Origin: Candidatus Rifleibacteriota bacterium
GTDB lineage: Bacteria; Muiribacteriota; Ozemobacteria; Ozemobacterales; Ozemobacteraceae
Length of the DNA stretch: 64,000 bases
Assembly (NCBI GenBank): GCA_015233155.1
Contig: JADFYG010000004.1
Span: forward strand, 62,001 to 126,000
Reading direction: 5' to 3'
Positions within the stretch are counted from its first letter, which is position 1, and the number at the start of each line of letters is the position of its first letter. The translations under genes were made by a program, and so were the position numbers. Below, in pieces: positions 63,575 to 64,000 of the stretch. Under the pieces are notes generated by a model, which saw nothing but the letters and a program-made list of their open reading frames with translations, ran no database searches and had not been told where the DNA came from.

Positions 63575-64000
63575 TTATTCAGTGTAAGAAGCCACTTTTC
63601 GCGAAAGAGTATTAGTGAGGTCCGGCTTCTTATCCTTGTCTTCCTGCATTTTGAATCGTAGTGCGAAGAGGGTGGCTCCTGTAATACAGGCAATTCCGGA
63701 CACTGAAACGGTGAGCGGGGCTCCGATCCGATTGGCCATCCACCCGCCAAACAGTGCTCCCAGCGGCCCGCCACCCACAAAGGTCATTATATAAAGCGCC
63801 ATCACACGTCCGCGCAATTCATCCGGGATAATCGCCTGTATTAAAGTATTCGAAGCCGACCATTGGACGACCTGAAAAAAACCGATCGGAAACAGGAATA
63901 CGGCAGACAGCCAGAATGTTTTAGACCAGGCGAAGAGTACCAGAGCTGCTCCATAACCCCACCCGGATCCGGAGATCCATCTTTCGAGCCCGTGGGCGGA
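63575..64000 (-). CDS. MFS transporter, C-terminal part (runs off the window)
   Basis: The last 141 residues of a major facilitator protein, continuing past position 64000 so the start is unseen. The visible part has helices around FWLSAVFLFPIGFFQVVQW and ALYIMTFVGGGPLGALFGGW, and the signature SNTLIQAIIPDELRGRVMAL. That signature is typical of the MFS_3 (transmembrane secretion effector/EntS-like) group, which exports siderophores or drugs. A polar tail of about 35 residues ends the protein. An ATG within VMALYIM is not the start, because the frame is open upstream to the window edge. Confidence 0.85.
   Translation of the reverse strand, partial: SAHGLERWISGSGWGYGAALVLFAWSKTFWLSAVFLFPIGFFQVVQWSASNTLIQAIIPDELRGRVMALYIMTFVGGGPLGALFGGWMANRIGAPLTVSVSGIACITGATLFALRFKMQEDKDKKPDLTNTLSRKVASYTE

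Overview
The window looks like a chromosomal segment of a diderm, meso-diaminopimelate-type bacterium from a little-studied lineage. MurE carries the DNPR signature, there are several lipoproteins and a pseudopilin cluster, and many proteins combine HAMP, GAF and SpoIIE-type PP2C domains. The gene mix (giant repeat surface protein with a FlgD-like C-terminus, prepilin-like proteins, large sensor-phosphatases) reminds me of Candidatus Riflebacteria or a neighbouring phylum. That placement is an inference from gene content only. No rRNA, tRNA, CRISPR array or complete insertion sequence is visible.

Layout. 1-0.9 kb: a small helical protein (possibly a flagellar export chaperone) convergent with ybaB. 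0.9-14.1 kb: one minus-strand gene for a secreted protein of about 4,400 residues, with eight near-identical 720/723-bp tandem modules at its core. 14.2-15.7 kb: a divergent lipoprotein. 15.7-16.1 kb: a gap with a terminator, a 99-bp MITE-like element and repeat-like palindromes. 16.1-23.5 kb: a short division/cell-wall cluster in the order ftsL-like, rsmH, ftsI, murE, murF, mraY. 23.8-26.6 kb: a secreted clostripain-family peptidase. 26.8-29.2 kb (plus strand): a 47-residue membrane peptide, metK and a polysaccharide deacetylase. 29.3-37.6 kb (minus): a HAMP-only membrane protein with a secreted partner, a bifunctional (p)ppGpp synthetase/hydrolase coupled to a STAS protein, Rex, a basic winged-helix-like protein, ornithine carbamoyltransferase, and a chemoreceptor with a CxxCH haem site.

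37.7-49.4 kb (minus): a sensor/SpoIIE phosphatase gene that appears broken by a frameshift, a STAS protein, a HEAT-repeat membrane protein, three prepilin-like proteins, a FecR-type anti-sigma factor, an ECF sigma factor and a repeat lipoprotein. 49.8-61.8 kb (minus): a RecB/AddA-like helicase-nuclease with a Fe-S cysteine pattern, a GAF-GAF-PAS adenylate cyclase coupled to it, and two very large sensor-SpoIIE phosphatases overlapping by 4 bp. 62.0-64.0 kb: a POT-like transporter and the C-terminal part of a second MFS transporter that runs off the window.

Together the accessory genes form a signalling-rich region. Three PP2C phosphatases of one double-sensor design and two STAS proteins imply a partner-switching network, but its kinase is not here. 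A sigma/anti-sigma pair heads a compact pseudopilin operon. The most interesting points are the apparent split of a double-sensor phosphatase at 39.57-39.58 kb, a probable ATT start codon for the Rel/SpoT gene, the sigma-controlled pseudopilin/HEAT operon, and the young tandem array in the giant surface protein.
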